DNA of 64,000 bases. Source: Lepus europaeus (taxonomy: Eukaryota; Chordata; Mammalia; Lagomorpha; Leporidae). The stretch spans positions 76,574,531-76,638,530 of the forward strand of contig NC_084844.1 in assembly GCF_033115175.1 (NCBI RefSeq), given 5' to 3'. Position numbers and translations under genes: made by a program. Every line of letters starts with the position of its first letter. Position 1 is the first letter of the stretch. Of this stretch, positions 34,712 to 45,600 are shown in pieces. The notes beneath the pieces are model-generated. The model was not told where the DNA came from, searched no databases, and saw only the letters and a program-made list of their open reading frames with translations.

Positions 34712-34750
34712 CTAAAAAAAAAAAAAAAAAAAAACAAAAAAAACAAAACA
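34712..34750. repeat. Poly(A) tract
   Basis: About 20 A followed by AAACAAAAAAAACAAAACA, next to a possible MIR end (GTAGGCACTTAATTAATGTT at 34770-34790). Confidence 0.85.
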
Positions 34751-34799
34751 CTCTATGAATCTAAGGGCATAGTAGGCACTTAATTAATGTTTATTTACC

Positions 34800-35800
34800 A
34801 CGTGTCACAATTTATTGATGAAATACTATTCCATGGGACGAAAAGACAGTGAGTAGATTGTCTTGCGGCCTTTCTGCTCCTCTGTTATTAGAGCTCTTCA
34901 TCAATGTGAGATTGTTATGCCTTAATTAGAACTTAAGTACCCATGAATACATTTAAATGATTGTAAATTTCAGAGATAATGTTTCCAATTCACATACCTT
35001 AGTCTTTCTCTGTATCAAGGTACAGGGTGTTATTTAAGCTAACAGATAATTATCTTTCATTACATTAGCAGTATGCAACTTGACCTTAAAAGCCTGCTTA
35101 ACTTAACAAGATGGCAATGAATCCAGCCACCAGCTGTGCCTCCCTGTACTCCACAGTTCTTGGTACCTGTGAATGGATCTTGATTTTGGAAGATTGAAGG
35201 AGTCCTTCATATTCCCGTGGTATCCAGAATTATTGGTGTTTTCAGGCCATAGCACTGCAAGATCTCTCATGAATTTCTGTTGGACTCAAAATACTTTTGA
35301 ATTCTGTGTTTTTGTTCTGATTGTTCCTAGACCTACAGGTATTCATGCATTTCTGAGATGTGTTCCTCTGATGTGCATATGTGCCCATTGCCTATCCTGT
35401 CTCAGATTATTGCCAAAAACTAGATGAAAACAAAACTTCAGCAGTATGAGATTTGAGTGTACATGAAACTGTTTAGAAGTAGAACATATTTAACGTGCTA
35501 TAAGTTACACAAATGAAGTAAGATGGTTTAAAAAGAAAACAAGCCAAGATTTCAGTGACTATTTTTTTGACCTTAGAGTGACTAAAGTTTTCTTAACAAT
35601 GGAAAAAGCAACAAGAGAAAATAAAGTTACAACTAAATTATACATGAATTAAAATTTTTCAATGTTTTAAAAATCTAGACAGTTTGATAAAAAAAAGTTC
35701 TGGCTGATAAATTTTTGATGTCTTTGATGTGTGAAAAACTTTCTTCTTGATCATTAAGGCATACTAAAATAAAAGCAATATTACAATTATTATTAAAAAC
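34800..35800. other. No recognised feature
   Basis: AT-rich intronic DNA. An 84-codon frame at 35173-35427 has no recognisable similarity. Confidence 0.4.
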
Positions 35801-35817
35801 AGTGTTAATTTTAAAAA

Positions 35818-36138
35818 AGATTTTGTTTATTTGAAAGGCAGAGTTACAGAGAGAGGGAGAGAGAGAGGGAGAAAGAGATCCTCCATTGGGTGGCTCACTC
35901 CCCAAATGGCCACAAGGCCAGGGTAGGGCCAGGCTGAAGCCAGGAGCCAGGAGCTTCTTCCAGGTCTGCTGCATGGGTGCAGTGGCCCAAACACTTAGGC
36001 CATCTTCTTCGCCTTCTCAGGCCATCAGCAGGGAGCTGTAGCTGACACAGAACAGCCAGGACAAGAAGTGCCACCCATATGGGATGCTGGCATTGCAGGT
36101 CATGGCTTTACCTGCTTTGTCACAATGCCAGCCCCCAT
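35818..36138 (-). mobile_element. CSINE, full length
   Basis: AAGATTTTGTTTATTTGAAA to CACAATGCCAGCCCCC. Flanked by GTGTTAATTTTAAAAAAG / ATATTAATTTTTAAAAAC. Confidence 0.92.
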
Positions 36139-36158
36139 CACCAATATTAATTTTTAAA

Positions 36159-36206
36159 AACATTCTTTGTTGGATATCCTTCTCCAAACTTTTCATGTAT
36201 TCTTTT
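36159..36206 (+). repeat. 46-bp duplicate, copy 1
   Basis: TTCTTTGTTGGATATCCTTC with CCAAACTTTTCAT following. The same text recurs at 37757. Confidence 0.92.
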
Positions 36207-36400
36207 TACTTTCATTATAATTCTTTGAATCGATGCTATCACTCCATTTCACAGATGAAGAAATTAAGATGCTGTTATTACTGCAGTTCACATGGGAGGC
36301 TAAGTAACTTGTTCATGCTGGAACAACTAGTACATTGTGTACTCTTCCTAACTCTAAGACTGGTTTTGTTGATTCTGGAGTGTGACTGTTTTCCATGCTC
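36195..36400 (+). mobile_element. MIR remnant
   Basis: CCATTTCACAGATGAAGAAA...GGCTAAGTAACTTGTTCATG matches the MIR consensus (CCATTTTACAGATGAGGAAA...GGTTAAGTAACTTGCCCA). Confidence 0.8.
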
Positions 36401-36439
36401 TTAACTATTATCCTGTACTTCCTAAAATGAGCAAAGGAC

Positions 36440-36640
36440 AAGAAAGGAAGTTTTCAAAAGATGAGATAAAATGACTCCAAAAGCATAAGCATTTTGCAGT
36501 TTCACTAATAAATGCAAATTAAAACTAAAATGCAGTGTTTTTTTTTTCTTGCTAACAGAGTGATGACAATAAGAAATTTTTGTGGAGTGGTGCTGGAAAT
36601 GCATGAGTTTCAGCATGGGGTTAAAACGTGTGTCCCTGTT
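36440..36640 (+). mobile_element. Possible HAL1/L1M remnant
   Basis: TAATAAATGCAAATTAAAAC followed by TTGCTAACAGAGTGATGACA resembles the conserved region near the end of old HAL1/L1 ORFs. It is too short for certainty. Confidence 0.35.
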
Positions 36641-37707
36641 GGCGGAACAGATATGATTGAGGATAGATGTCAGGTTAAGGCTGGAAATTCTGCTGCTGCC
36701 AGTAGGGAGCGGCCATTGTCTTTGGTTGCACTTCTGGAGCACTTTGGGAAAGATACGTCTTTCCCATGGTCAGATTTTTGAGCTTCAAGTGATCAGTTGG
36801 TTACATTCATGGCTGTTAGCATAGTATGCAAGATTGTCTTTTCCTCAGATGATAGGGTCTGGTGGGTAATGACTGAACGCACATGTGTATAGGATGACTA
36901 GAGGTTTCAGTGGCTTTCCTTTCAGCAAATCTCTCAAGATGTTGTTGCCAGGGTTTCAGCACTGATGATAAATTTTAAATTATATGTTTATTTGTGGTAA
37001 GATGAAATTTGAGAGGAAATTCAAAAAACTGATCTTACTTGCCTCCACTGTTGACAAAGGATTCTTAATGTTTGGTTTGGTACAAAATGCAGGGGATATA
37101 GCTCTAATTCCTTTATTCAAACTCAGTAAATAGTTTGCGACAATGAATTTCCAATTGTTTCCAAGTAGAGAAGATTTACTTGTATATTAATGAGGCACAG
37201 GTGTTGGGCCCCTGGTGCCTGCATGCCTGGAAGGCATATTTCAGTTGTTTATCTACTCAGCAATAGGTACTACAAGGTATTCAGGCTTGCCTTAGCAGTT
37301 TTTACAGTGAGGCTTTTAACCTTTTGATATTTTTTTCAAATTTACCCTCACCTATTAAAATTTTAAAACTGATCATGTAGAAAGAAGTTGCAGAGATTTC
37401 AATAGTGAATAGCAGTAACAGCTAAAGTAGTCTTATTATACTTAACTGCCCAGCCTAACATTAAAGAGAAACAGGCTTATCTACATGAATATTTCATGTG
37501 AGAAATCAGTGTAATCAACAATTCATTTTTTCTTGCACATTTTTTGAGGAAATATGTCTTTGGCAGTCAAGTATTTATTTGGAGTCAACTATTTATATTA
37601 ATATTCAGTTTTTTGTTTATTCACTGAACTGTACTACCAGCATTTTGGTGGAGATGGAATAGCCTCCTTAGACATTATGAATTTCAGTTGCTGGCATAAT
37701 TATAGCT

Positions 37708-37756
37708 TTCTCTCTGTATCTCTCTCTCACTGTCCACTCTGCCTGTCAAAAAAAAA
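37708..37756 (+). mobile_element. CSINE tail only
   Basis: Only the 3' end CTCACTGTCCACTCTGCCTG plus TCAAAAAAAAA is present, a very short 5'-truncated copy. Confidence 0.85.
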
Positions 37757-37803
37757 TTCTTTGTTGGATATCCTTCTCCAAACTTTTCATACATTCTTTT
37801 TCA
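37757..37803 (+). repeat. 46-bp duplicate, copy 2
   Basis: Directly follows the poly(A) of the SINE tail and repeats 36159-36206 almost exactly, through TTTTCATACATTCTTTTT. Confidence 0.92.
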
Positions 37804-37998
37804 TACATATTCATTAAATCTACAGAAGAACTGTCTCCCAAAAGACAGCCATGGATTCATAAACAGTGCAAAACTAAATATACACATTTTAAAAATTGCA
37901 TTTCTTAGACTAGTTTAAAATTAATTTTCTGTAGAATTCCTCTTGAAGCAGAAGAATTCTAGCAAAGGGATTCCCATGCATTGGTTTCTTTTCTGTAG

Positions 37999-38105
37999 GA
38001 AATAATTGGAGGAATAACTTGTAAACAACAGTTACTTGGCAACAAGGGCAGAAGGGGATTCATGGGCAGCTGAGAAGCAGCCGGTTCTGCAGCATTTGCT
38101 GGAAG
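37999..38105 (+). pseudogene. TBC1D5: TBC1D5 pseudogene exon B
   Basis: Acceptor TTTTCTGTAG (37989-37998). Corresponds to the parental exon that reads KEWEELFVNNNYLAT and ends SSRFRSICWK. Here the second codon is TAA, another TAA follows four codons later, a small deletion shifts the frame after LAT, and the end reads SSRFCSICWK. The donor is ATAAG instead of GTAAG. Confidence 0.9.
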
Positions 38106-38106
38106 A

Positions 38107-39500
38107 TAAGAAGAAAATATTTATTTACAGTTTGTGATTGCACTAGATCAACACATTACCTGATGATCTGGAAGATTACCCATGAAGGGGATCACTGAAT
38201 TTTCCAAGAGACTTCACTCCTAATCATTTGGCCTTTCATGTTTATCTTTCACAGAACATTTACTAATGAGATTGAGCCACCTTTAGTCCTGAGTAACTGG
38301 TGATGATAGAGCAATCATTTGCAATAACCATCTTTTCTTCTTTGGATGGTGCAAAAATCAGAGCAACACTTTTATGTTCTCCAAAATATTTGCAGAAACT
38401 CTTGAGCTGGGCAGGAAAGGGAGGGGGCAATTAGCTTTCAGGTTCTTACTGCATCAAGTGCCTTAATTTCATCATCCTCTCTTTTCATAAATAGAGGATC
38501 AGAAGGATCTTTGTTTTGTTTAAAAGCACAAAAAAGTCAAGGCAACAACGAGAAATAGAAGGAGATTGGGTTAGTGTCTTTGGAAGGGAAGAACCTTTGG
38601 TTACCTAAACTGGTAATGATCAGCAGCTATTTTTTAATTGCTTTGAAATAGTACTCCCTTTTGTTCTCCAACAATGAATTAATTGGGATTTATACTGGTT
38701 TTTAGAACAACTTCTACTCAAAGATTTTAGGATTATCTGCATAAATTGAGCATACTGTGTGCAGGTAAAAGTAAGAAATGCATGATATGTGAGACAGTTT
38801 TAGATTTAATAATCTAGATTGAATAACTAAAATACATTTTTCTTCTGTTATATGGAGGCAGTAAAGGCAGGAGACCTGCTGCTAGAATATTTGTATACAA
38901 AAATTTGTATACCACCTCCAATCCCTGTTGTTTAACTTTTAGTATTCTTCATTAGCTAAAAATAAACACAAATCCAGATTTATTTTAATGTTTATTACAC
39001 TGAATTAAATAAGATTTGTCTTTTTAAGATTGCTTGTTTTCTAAGCTGATTGCCAGTTATAAATTACATTTTTGTTGTTGTAAGAGGAATCACATCACGT
39101 TGCAGACTGTTTTTCTCTACTCTTTACCTGTTTGTTTTAAAACAGAGCCTACACGTAGAGTTGTGCTTCTTAATAATCCCTGCCACTTCAACTAAGATTG
39201 GAATCATACTCAAGTATGATTCAAACCTTAATATTTTTTATTAATATAAATGTGGAGAGGGTTTTGATTCCATTTAATAATGTAGTTTTTTACATCTTGC
39301 TTTTTAGCGTGATTGTTCATTTCTTGCATCTTGGAATAATGTATTTATAAAATATCCCCAAATATAAATTATTGGGAGTAATATTGATGATATGAATATG
39401 AGACATCATAAATATCATAGCTCTTTTCAACTTTTAGATGATTGAATTTGGCCTATTTTCACATTTTATTATGATTTTTATGAAGATTTTCTTTTTTTCT
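38107..39500. other. Pseudogene intron, no other feature
   Basis: AT-rich unique sequence between exons B and C, free of SINEs and L1. Confidence 0.5.
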
Positions 39501-39506
39501 TGACAG

Positions 39507-39596
39507 TTATTTCTTTGCGTTCTTTCTCAAGATAAAAGTCAGTGGATAAGTAGAATTAAAGAATTAAGAGCATGGTATAGTAACATTAAAGAAATA
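39507..39596 (+). pseudogene. TBC1D5: TBC1D5 pseudogene exon C (intact frame)
   Basis: Acceptor TTTTTTTCTTGACAG and donor GTAAGT are both good. All 30 codons are open and read LFLCVLSQDKSQ, then WISRIKELRAWYSNIKEI, differing from the parent as I remember it at only two residues (P to S and E to K). This is the start of the TBC domain. Confidence 0.93.
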
Positions 39597-39682
39597 GTAA
39601 GTAAATAGTAAATTTAATCGATGTAATTGTTTTCTTGTGTATACTCTATGGGTCAGAGTCTCTGTGTTTTTTTCTTTCCCAG

Positions 39683-39756
39683 CATATCACAAACCCAAGG
39701 AAGGTTGTTGGCCAGCAAGATTGATGATGAATAATCCCCTTTCACAGGATGAAGGG
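39683..39756 (+). pseudogene. TBC1D5: TBC1D5 pseudogene exon D
   Basis: Acceptor TTTCTTTCCCAG, donor GTAAAG. Reads HITNPRKVVGQQ, then a one-base deletion at GATTGATGATG brings in TGA codons. The parental NNPLSQDEG is recoverable in the shifted frame. 74 nt instead of 75. Confidence 0.92.
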
Positions 39757-40345
39757 GTAAAGTTGGTCTATATTAATCTCAGCCTCTTTTAGCTGTAGGA
39801 AAAGGCCAATGTGACCAGTTATCAGTTGTTCAGTGTATTTCATGTCAGCTGTTTTCTTTACTGCACATACTGTAATGCTAAAACCTGATGGAAATTACCT
39901 GACAGTGTACTGTAGGAGGTGTAGAAGCTCTTTCTGTGGAAAGGCACCAAGAGATGTCCTGGGGTTTATAGGAAGGAAGGGTAACATGTGAGCATAAAGT
40001 TGATGCCAGAGCCAGGTTGCCAAGGCTCCAGGGGACAAGGTGGCTGAGGAAAGCCTTTCTTCCTCATGAGAACAGACAAGGGTTCATCTTGAAGGCCTAA
40101 CTCCCAGGGAGAAAAAGGAAATATGCAGGAAGAAAAAAATACAGGAAAAAGATCAGACCTACCTCTACTCATATTCCAGTGAAGACTGGAATCTACTTTC
40201 AAGATATTGTGTAACTTCTTCGATTGCTGCTGCTCTAATTTCTATTTACTTGAAAAGGAAGGGGAGAGGTTGTCTTTAATTTATATTCTCTCCCAATTAT
40301 GTATTTAATTAGTATAATACAGTCCTTGGTACAGCAGCATAAAGT
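39757..40345. other. Unique DNA after the last TBC1D5 exon
   Basis: No later TBC1D5 exon is recognised here or further right. No other feature. Confidence 0.4.
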
Positions 40346-40359
40346 GTCAAGTACCTTTT

Positions 40360-40398
40360 TAAAAATATTTATTTGTTTTTTGAAAGAGTTGCACAGAG

Positions 40399-40444
<46 letters not shown>

Positions 40445-40681
40445 CTTCTATATGCTGGTTCACTCCCCAATTGGCTGGAACGGCCAGAGCTGTGCTGATC
40501 TGAAGCCAGGAGCCAAGCGAAGGTACAGGGACCCAAAAACTTTGGCCATCTTCTACTGCTTACATAAGCCATAGCAGAGAGCTGGATCAGAAGTGGAGCA
40601 GTCGGGACTCGAACCGGCATCTGTATGGGATGACAGCACTGCAGGCGGCAGCTTTACCCACTATACCACAGTGCTAGCCCC
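40360..40681 (-). mobile_element. CSINE with internal deletion
   Basis: (GA)n run at 40407-40442 and SINE text to CACAGTGCTAGCCCC. About 40 bp in the middle (the CAGGTCTCCCACATGG segment) is deleted. Flanked by TCAAGTACCTTTTT / TCAAGTAACTTTTA. Confidence 0.9.
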
Positions 40682-41091
40682 TCAAGTAACTTTTAAAACT
40701 TTCCTTAAATTCACATTATAAAATGTACATAAAACCTATCAGGTTATAAAACAACCTTTATAGAGCACAGTACATGCCTTTCATAATGCACTGGTTATTC
40801 AGGTCAGATTCAAGCTGGGGCCACTGGACAATTGGTCCTACCGTAATCCTTTTTGTTGTTTAGTGGCAGTAGCAAGTAAAGATCAGTGAAAAATACTGCT
40901 CCCTTAATTTAGGTAATAGAAATTTTTAAAAATATAAGCAGTAATAAAAAAATCAAAAAATTGATGTTAAAGATGTGTTTTTGAGATTAAACTGTGTTTT
41001 AATAAAAATTATTATAAGCTGAGTTTTCTTATCTGAAATACAAACAACTCAGGGAAGGGTAAATCTACTCATTTAAATTAGTAAATTGGAT

Positions 41092-41378
41092 CAGGGCAGG
41101 TGTTTTAGCCTAGTGGTATAAGATGCCATTTAAAAAAACTAGGACCCATAGAGGAGTACTTGAGTTTGTATTCCTGGATCTGGCTTCTGACTCCAACTTC
41201 TTGCTAGGAGGTAGCAGTGATGGTCCAAGTAATTGAGTTCCTGCCGCCCAGGATAGACCTGGATTGAGCTCATGACTCCTGGCTTCAGACATGGCCCAGC
41301 CCTGGCCATTGCAGGCATTTGCAGAGTCAACTACCTGCCTCTTTCTCTCTCTCCTTCTCTAATTTTTAAAAGTTATTA
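41092..41378 (+). mobile_element. CSINE, old
   Basis: GGCAGGTGTTTTAGCCTAGT head, GTGATGGTCCAAGTAATTGAG body, CT-rich tail. About 85% or less similar to the consensus by eye. Confidence 0.75.
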
Positions 41379-41950
41379 AATTGAAATCATAAAAGCCAAC
41401 AAAGGTGTGAGTTTATTTCAGAGGAATTGTTCTTATTTCAGTGTTTCCTTTCCCAAGTGTATAGTTTCAGAAAGTATATCATCATTGCATTGTCACCCAA
41501 GAGACACACACAAAAAAATATTTGAATAAAATGGAAGGAGACATTTCCTCATTAACCATTGAATATTTGGGTAATCAGGCTGTAATGCAGACCTCATAAA
41601 ATCATAATGTGCAACACTGATTGTTAACCAAGCAGTAAAGGTATCTCTTTTAAAAAGTACTAGGCAGTTATCTTTACAAATTTGACAACTTCAGATTGGT
41701 CTGTCTACTAAGATTACAATTAATCTCTCTACACATGGATAATGAAAATGGAGGGGCTATGGCAACTATGCAGAGTCACACACTCAGGTGCCATGAGAGC
41801 CAGGTTAGTTAAAAGAAATAGCAACCAAGGTGGAAGGGGGGAGGTGGGTAAATCTCTGATAGCCACACCAAACAGGAAGTGGGGTTGGGAGCTGGCCCTG
41901 CATTTTTACTACTTGGCTCAAACATTTCTGTTGCACAGTGTAATAAGAAA
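41379..41950. other. No recognised feature
   Basis: AT-rich unique DNA. Confidence 0.35.
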
Positions 41951-41952
41951 AA

Positions 41953-42299
41953 AAATTTTAATAAAAAATTTATTTGTTGAAAGGTAGAGTGAACAGAGAA
42001 GGAAAGAGAGAGAGGGAGAGGGAGAGGGAGAGGGAGAGATTTATCTACTGGCTCACTCCCCAAGTGGCTGCAATGCCCAGGGTTGGGGAAGACCACAGCA
42101 AGGAATCAGGAGCCCCATCCAGGTGTCCCACATGGGTGGCAGAGGCCCAAGGACTTGAGCCATCTTTGGCTGCTTTCCTAGGCATGTTAGCAGGAAGCTG
42201 GTTAGGAAAGGGAACAGCTGGGACTCAGACCAGCACTCTGATATGGGATGCCAATGTTGCAAACAACCACTTAACCTACTGTTTACCAACACCAGCCTC
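41953..42299 (-). mobile_element. CSINE, full length
   Basis: TTTATTTGTTGAAAGGTAGA to TACCAACACCAGCCTC, with GAGAGGGAGAGGGAGAGGG repeat in the tail side. Confidence 0.85.
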
Positions 42300-42699
42300 A
42301 AGTGTCAGTTCTTGAAAACTATCCTTTCAACTGTTTGGTTGTGTTTTTTTTTTTCAATAAAACTATAAAATACAAAAATAAATGATACAAATACAGATTA
42401 TGATGAATCATTTTTTATTCAAATTTGTCTCCACTAGTGTATTTTAATTAAAATTATAAAGCCAAGATTCAGAGAAAGCACTTAGTAAATGCTATAGGTT
42501 CATGTGTTGCTAGGGACTTCCCTCTCTTTTCATCATTGAAGGCTGTCCATGGCCTCATCCATGTTTAGATTTAGTTCCCAAGGCTCCTCTCCATATGTGT
42601 TCTGGCAAAGAACTTAGCATCTCAAGTAAAGCAGTCTGTCTTATTTTTAAAGCCACTAAACTGCTTAATTACAAAACCTGAATGGCTTGAATAATTTTC

Positions 42700-45600
42700 T
42701 ACTGTGTTCTTCACAAACAGAATCATCATCTTGGTCAGTGTGGCCTGTAGATTTTGATCCACAAAACTCCAGTTTGTTGTATGCTCAAAAATCAAAATTT
42801 GTACGATGTCAAAATTGTAGGAATTTTTTTTTATTCAGAATAATAAACAAATGAAAGTGAAATGGCAACAAACACATTCAAAATGAGAAAAAAATGAGGG
42901 AATTGAGATGGACAATGATATTATTGGCTGATTCTCCCAAAGCTATGAAACCCACCTGGAATTCCAGAAAACCAAATCCTGTACCCTGATTTAAAAAGAT
43001 CATTCACCCAGTTACCTGAATTCCGTTACCCAGCACGAAACACAATGTAGCATCTGAATTTTATTAAAAATAGTGAAATTCACAAAATATATGCTAGAAA
43101 GCCCAAAGCAAGAGGCTGCTGCAAGATCTGATATTGAATAAGCCACATGAGAACAAGATTGTTCTCATTTGAGCCATGATAAATGGTGAAATTCCTGAGG
43201 AATTCTGAATCTTTGTAACCAGAAAATCGCAAGCAAACTCATTTTGCAGAAAAGTAAAATTCTTCTGTCCTATCAAAGGCTTAACTTTCCTCTTCTAAAC
43301 ACAAACATCATCTTGGTCAGTGTTGCCTGTAGATTTTGAACCATTATACCCCAGTTTGCAGAGTGCTTGCATACCATAACTGATACTACGTCAAAACTGT
43401 TGTTTTTTGTTGTTGTGCTTGTTCAGAATAAAAATCGATCCTAAGAGATATAGCAAAAAAAAAAAAAAAATTCAAAATCAGAAAAAAGGAGGAAATTGCA
43501 AATTGGAAATGGAATTATCAGCTGATGCACCCCAAACTATAAAACCAACATTGAATTCCAGAAAGCCCAATCCTGTGCCCTGATTAAAAAAATCATTTAC
43601 TGGCCGGCGCCGTGGCTCAACAGGCTAATCCTCCACCTTGCGGCGCCGGCACACCGGGTTCTAGTCCCGGTCGGGGCACCGATCCTGTCCCGGTTGCCCC
43701 TCTTCCAGGCCAGCTCTCTGCTGTGGCCAGGGAGTGCAGTGGAGGATGGCCCAAGTGTTTGGGCTCTGCACCCCATGGGAGACCAGGATAAGCACCTGGC
43801 TCCTGCCATCGGAACAACGCGGTGCGCCGGCCGCAGCGCGCTACCGCGGCGGCCATTGGAGGGTGAACCAACGGCAAAGGAAGACCTTTCTCTCTGTCTC
43901 TCTCTCTCTCACTGTCCACTCTGCCTGTCAAAAATAAAAAAAAAATAAAAATAAAAAAAATAAAAAAAATCATTTACTCAGTCACGTGAATTCCATTTTC
44001 CAGCATGAAACACAATGTTACATCATGAAATTCATTAATAATAGTGAAATACATGAAGTATACACCAGGAAGCCCAAAGCAAATAGGCTGTTGCAAGATC
44101 TGATATTTAATTAGCCACAGGGGAACTGGATTTTTCTCATTTCATCCACCCATAACTGGCCAAATTGCTGAGGAATTCCAATTGAGTGTAACGAGAAAAT
44201 TGCAGGCAAACTCATTTTGCTGAAAACTAAAATGCTTCTGTTCTATGAAAGGCTTAAATTTCATCTTCACAATCACAAACATCATCTCAGTCAGTGTTAC
44301 CAGTAGATTTTGAACCATAATACTCCAGTTTCTAGAGTGCTTGTATATAAAAATGAATACTACATCAAAACTGTTAGTTTTTTTGGTCAGAATAAAAAAC
44401 GAATGAAAGAGATACGGCAACAAACAAATTTAACACCAGAAGAAATAGAGGGAATTTCAGATGAACAATGAAATTATCGGCTAATGTGCCCAAAACAATT
44501 AAACCAACCTTGAATGCCAGAAAGCCCACTGCCGTGCCCTGATTTAAAAAGACCATTCATCTAGTTACCTGAATTTCATTATCCAGCATGAAACAAAATG
44601 TTACATCACAAAATTCATTAAAAATAATGAAATACACGAAGTATATGCAAGAAAGCCCAAAGCGAAGAGGCTGTTGCAAGAGCTGAAATTGAATTATCCA
44701 CAGGAGAACCAGATTTTTCTCATTTCATCCACTCATAACTGGCCAAATTGCCCAGTAATTCTGATTGATTGTAAGCAGAAAAATGCAGGAAACTCGTTTT
44801 GCAGAAAACTAAAATGCTTCTGTTCTACGAAAGGCTTAACTTTCATCTTCGCAAACACAATCATCATCTTGGTCACTGTGGCCTGTAGATTTTTATCCGT
44901 AAAACTCATTTGTTGTATGCTTAAATATCAAAATTTGTACGATGTCAAAATTGTAGGTTTTTTTTTTGTTTTTAATAAAAAACGAATGAAAGAGAAATGG
45001 CAACAAACACATTCAAAATGAGAAAAAAATGAGAAAATTGCAGATGGACAATGGAATTATTGGCTGATGTACCCAAAGCTATGAAACCCACCTGCAATTG
45101 CAGAAAATCAAAACCTGTGCCCTGATTTAAAACGATCATTCACCCAGTTACCTGAATTCCGTTACCCAGCATGAAACACAATGCAACATCTTAATTTCAT
45201 TAAAAATAGTGCAATTCATGAAATACATGGGAACAAAATTGTTCTCATTTGAGCCATGATAAATGGTAAAATTCCTGAGGAATTCTGATTCTTTGTAACC
45301 AGAAAATCACAGGTAAACTCGTTTTGCGGAAAAGTAAAATTCTTCTGTCCTATCAAAGGCTTAACTTTCCTCTTCTAAACACAAACATCATCTTGGTCAG
45401 TGTTGCCTGTAGATTTTGATCCATAATACCCCAGTTTGCAGTGTGCTTGTATATCATAATGGATACTGCGTCAAAACTGTTTTTTTTTTTAATTTTTTGT
45501 TCGAGTAAAAACCAAAAGAAAGATACGACAACAAATTCAAAAAAAGAAAAAAAAAAAAGAAAATTGCATATTAACAAAAGAATTATCCACTGATGCTCCC

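Larger units (their letters stand above)
17115..39756 (+). pseudogene. TBC1D5: TBC1D5 unprocessed pseudogene (partial)
   Basis: TBC1D5 is a TBC-domain Rab7 GTPase-activating protein that works with retromer and in autophagy. Four consecutive coding exons of its N-terminal region lie in order on the plus strand at 17115-17185, 37999-38105, 39507-39596 and 39683-39756, separated by introns of 20.8 kb, 1.4 kb and 86 bp with mostly good splice sites. Introns mean that this is a duplicated or decayed genomic copy, not a retrocopy. Damage: a one-base insertion in the first exon, two in-frame TAA codons plus a frameshift and a lost GT donor (now AT) in the second, and a one-base deletion in the fourth. 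The third is fully open. I find neither the start-codon exon nor the exons that follow. Alternatively it could be the true locus with sequence errors, but the combined damage argues against this. Confidence 0.88.

Noticed and set aside
36512-36781. 89-codon ORF
   Set aside because: Begins in a probable HAL1/L1M remnant and shows no recognisable domain.
17115-39756. A functional TBC1D5 gene
   Set aside because: Exon B has two stops, a frameshift and no GT donor; exons A and D each have a one-base frameshift; and the flanking coding exons were not found.
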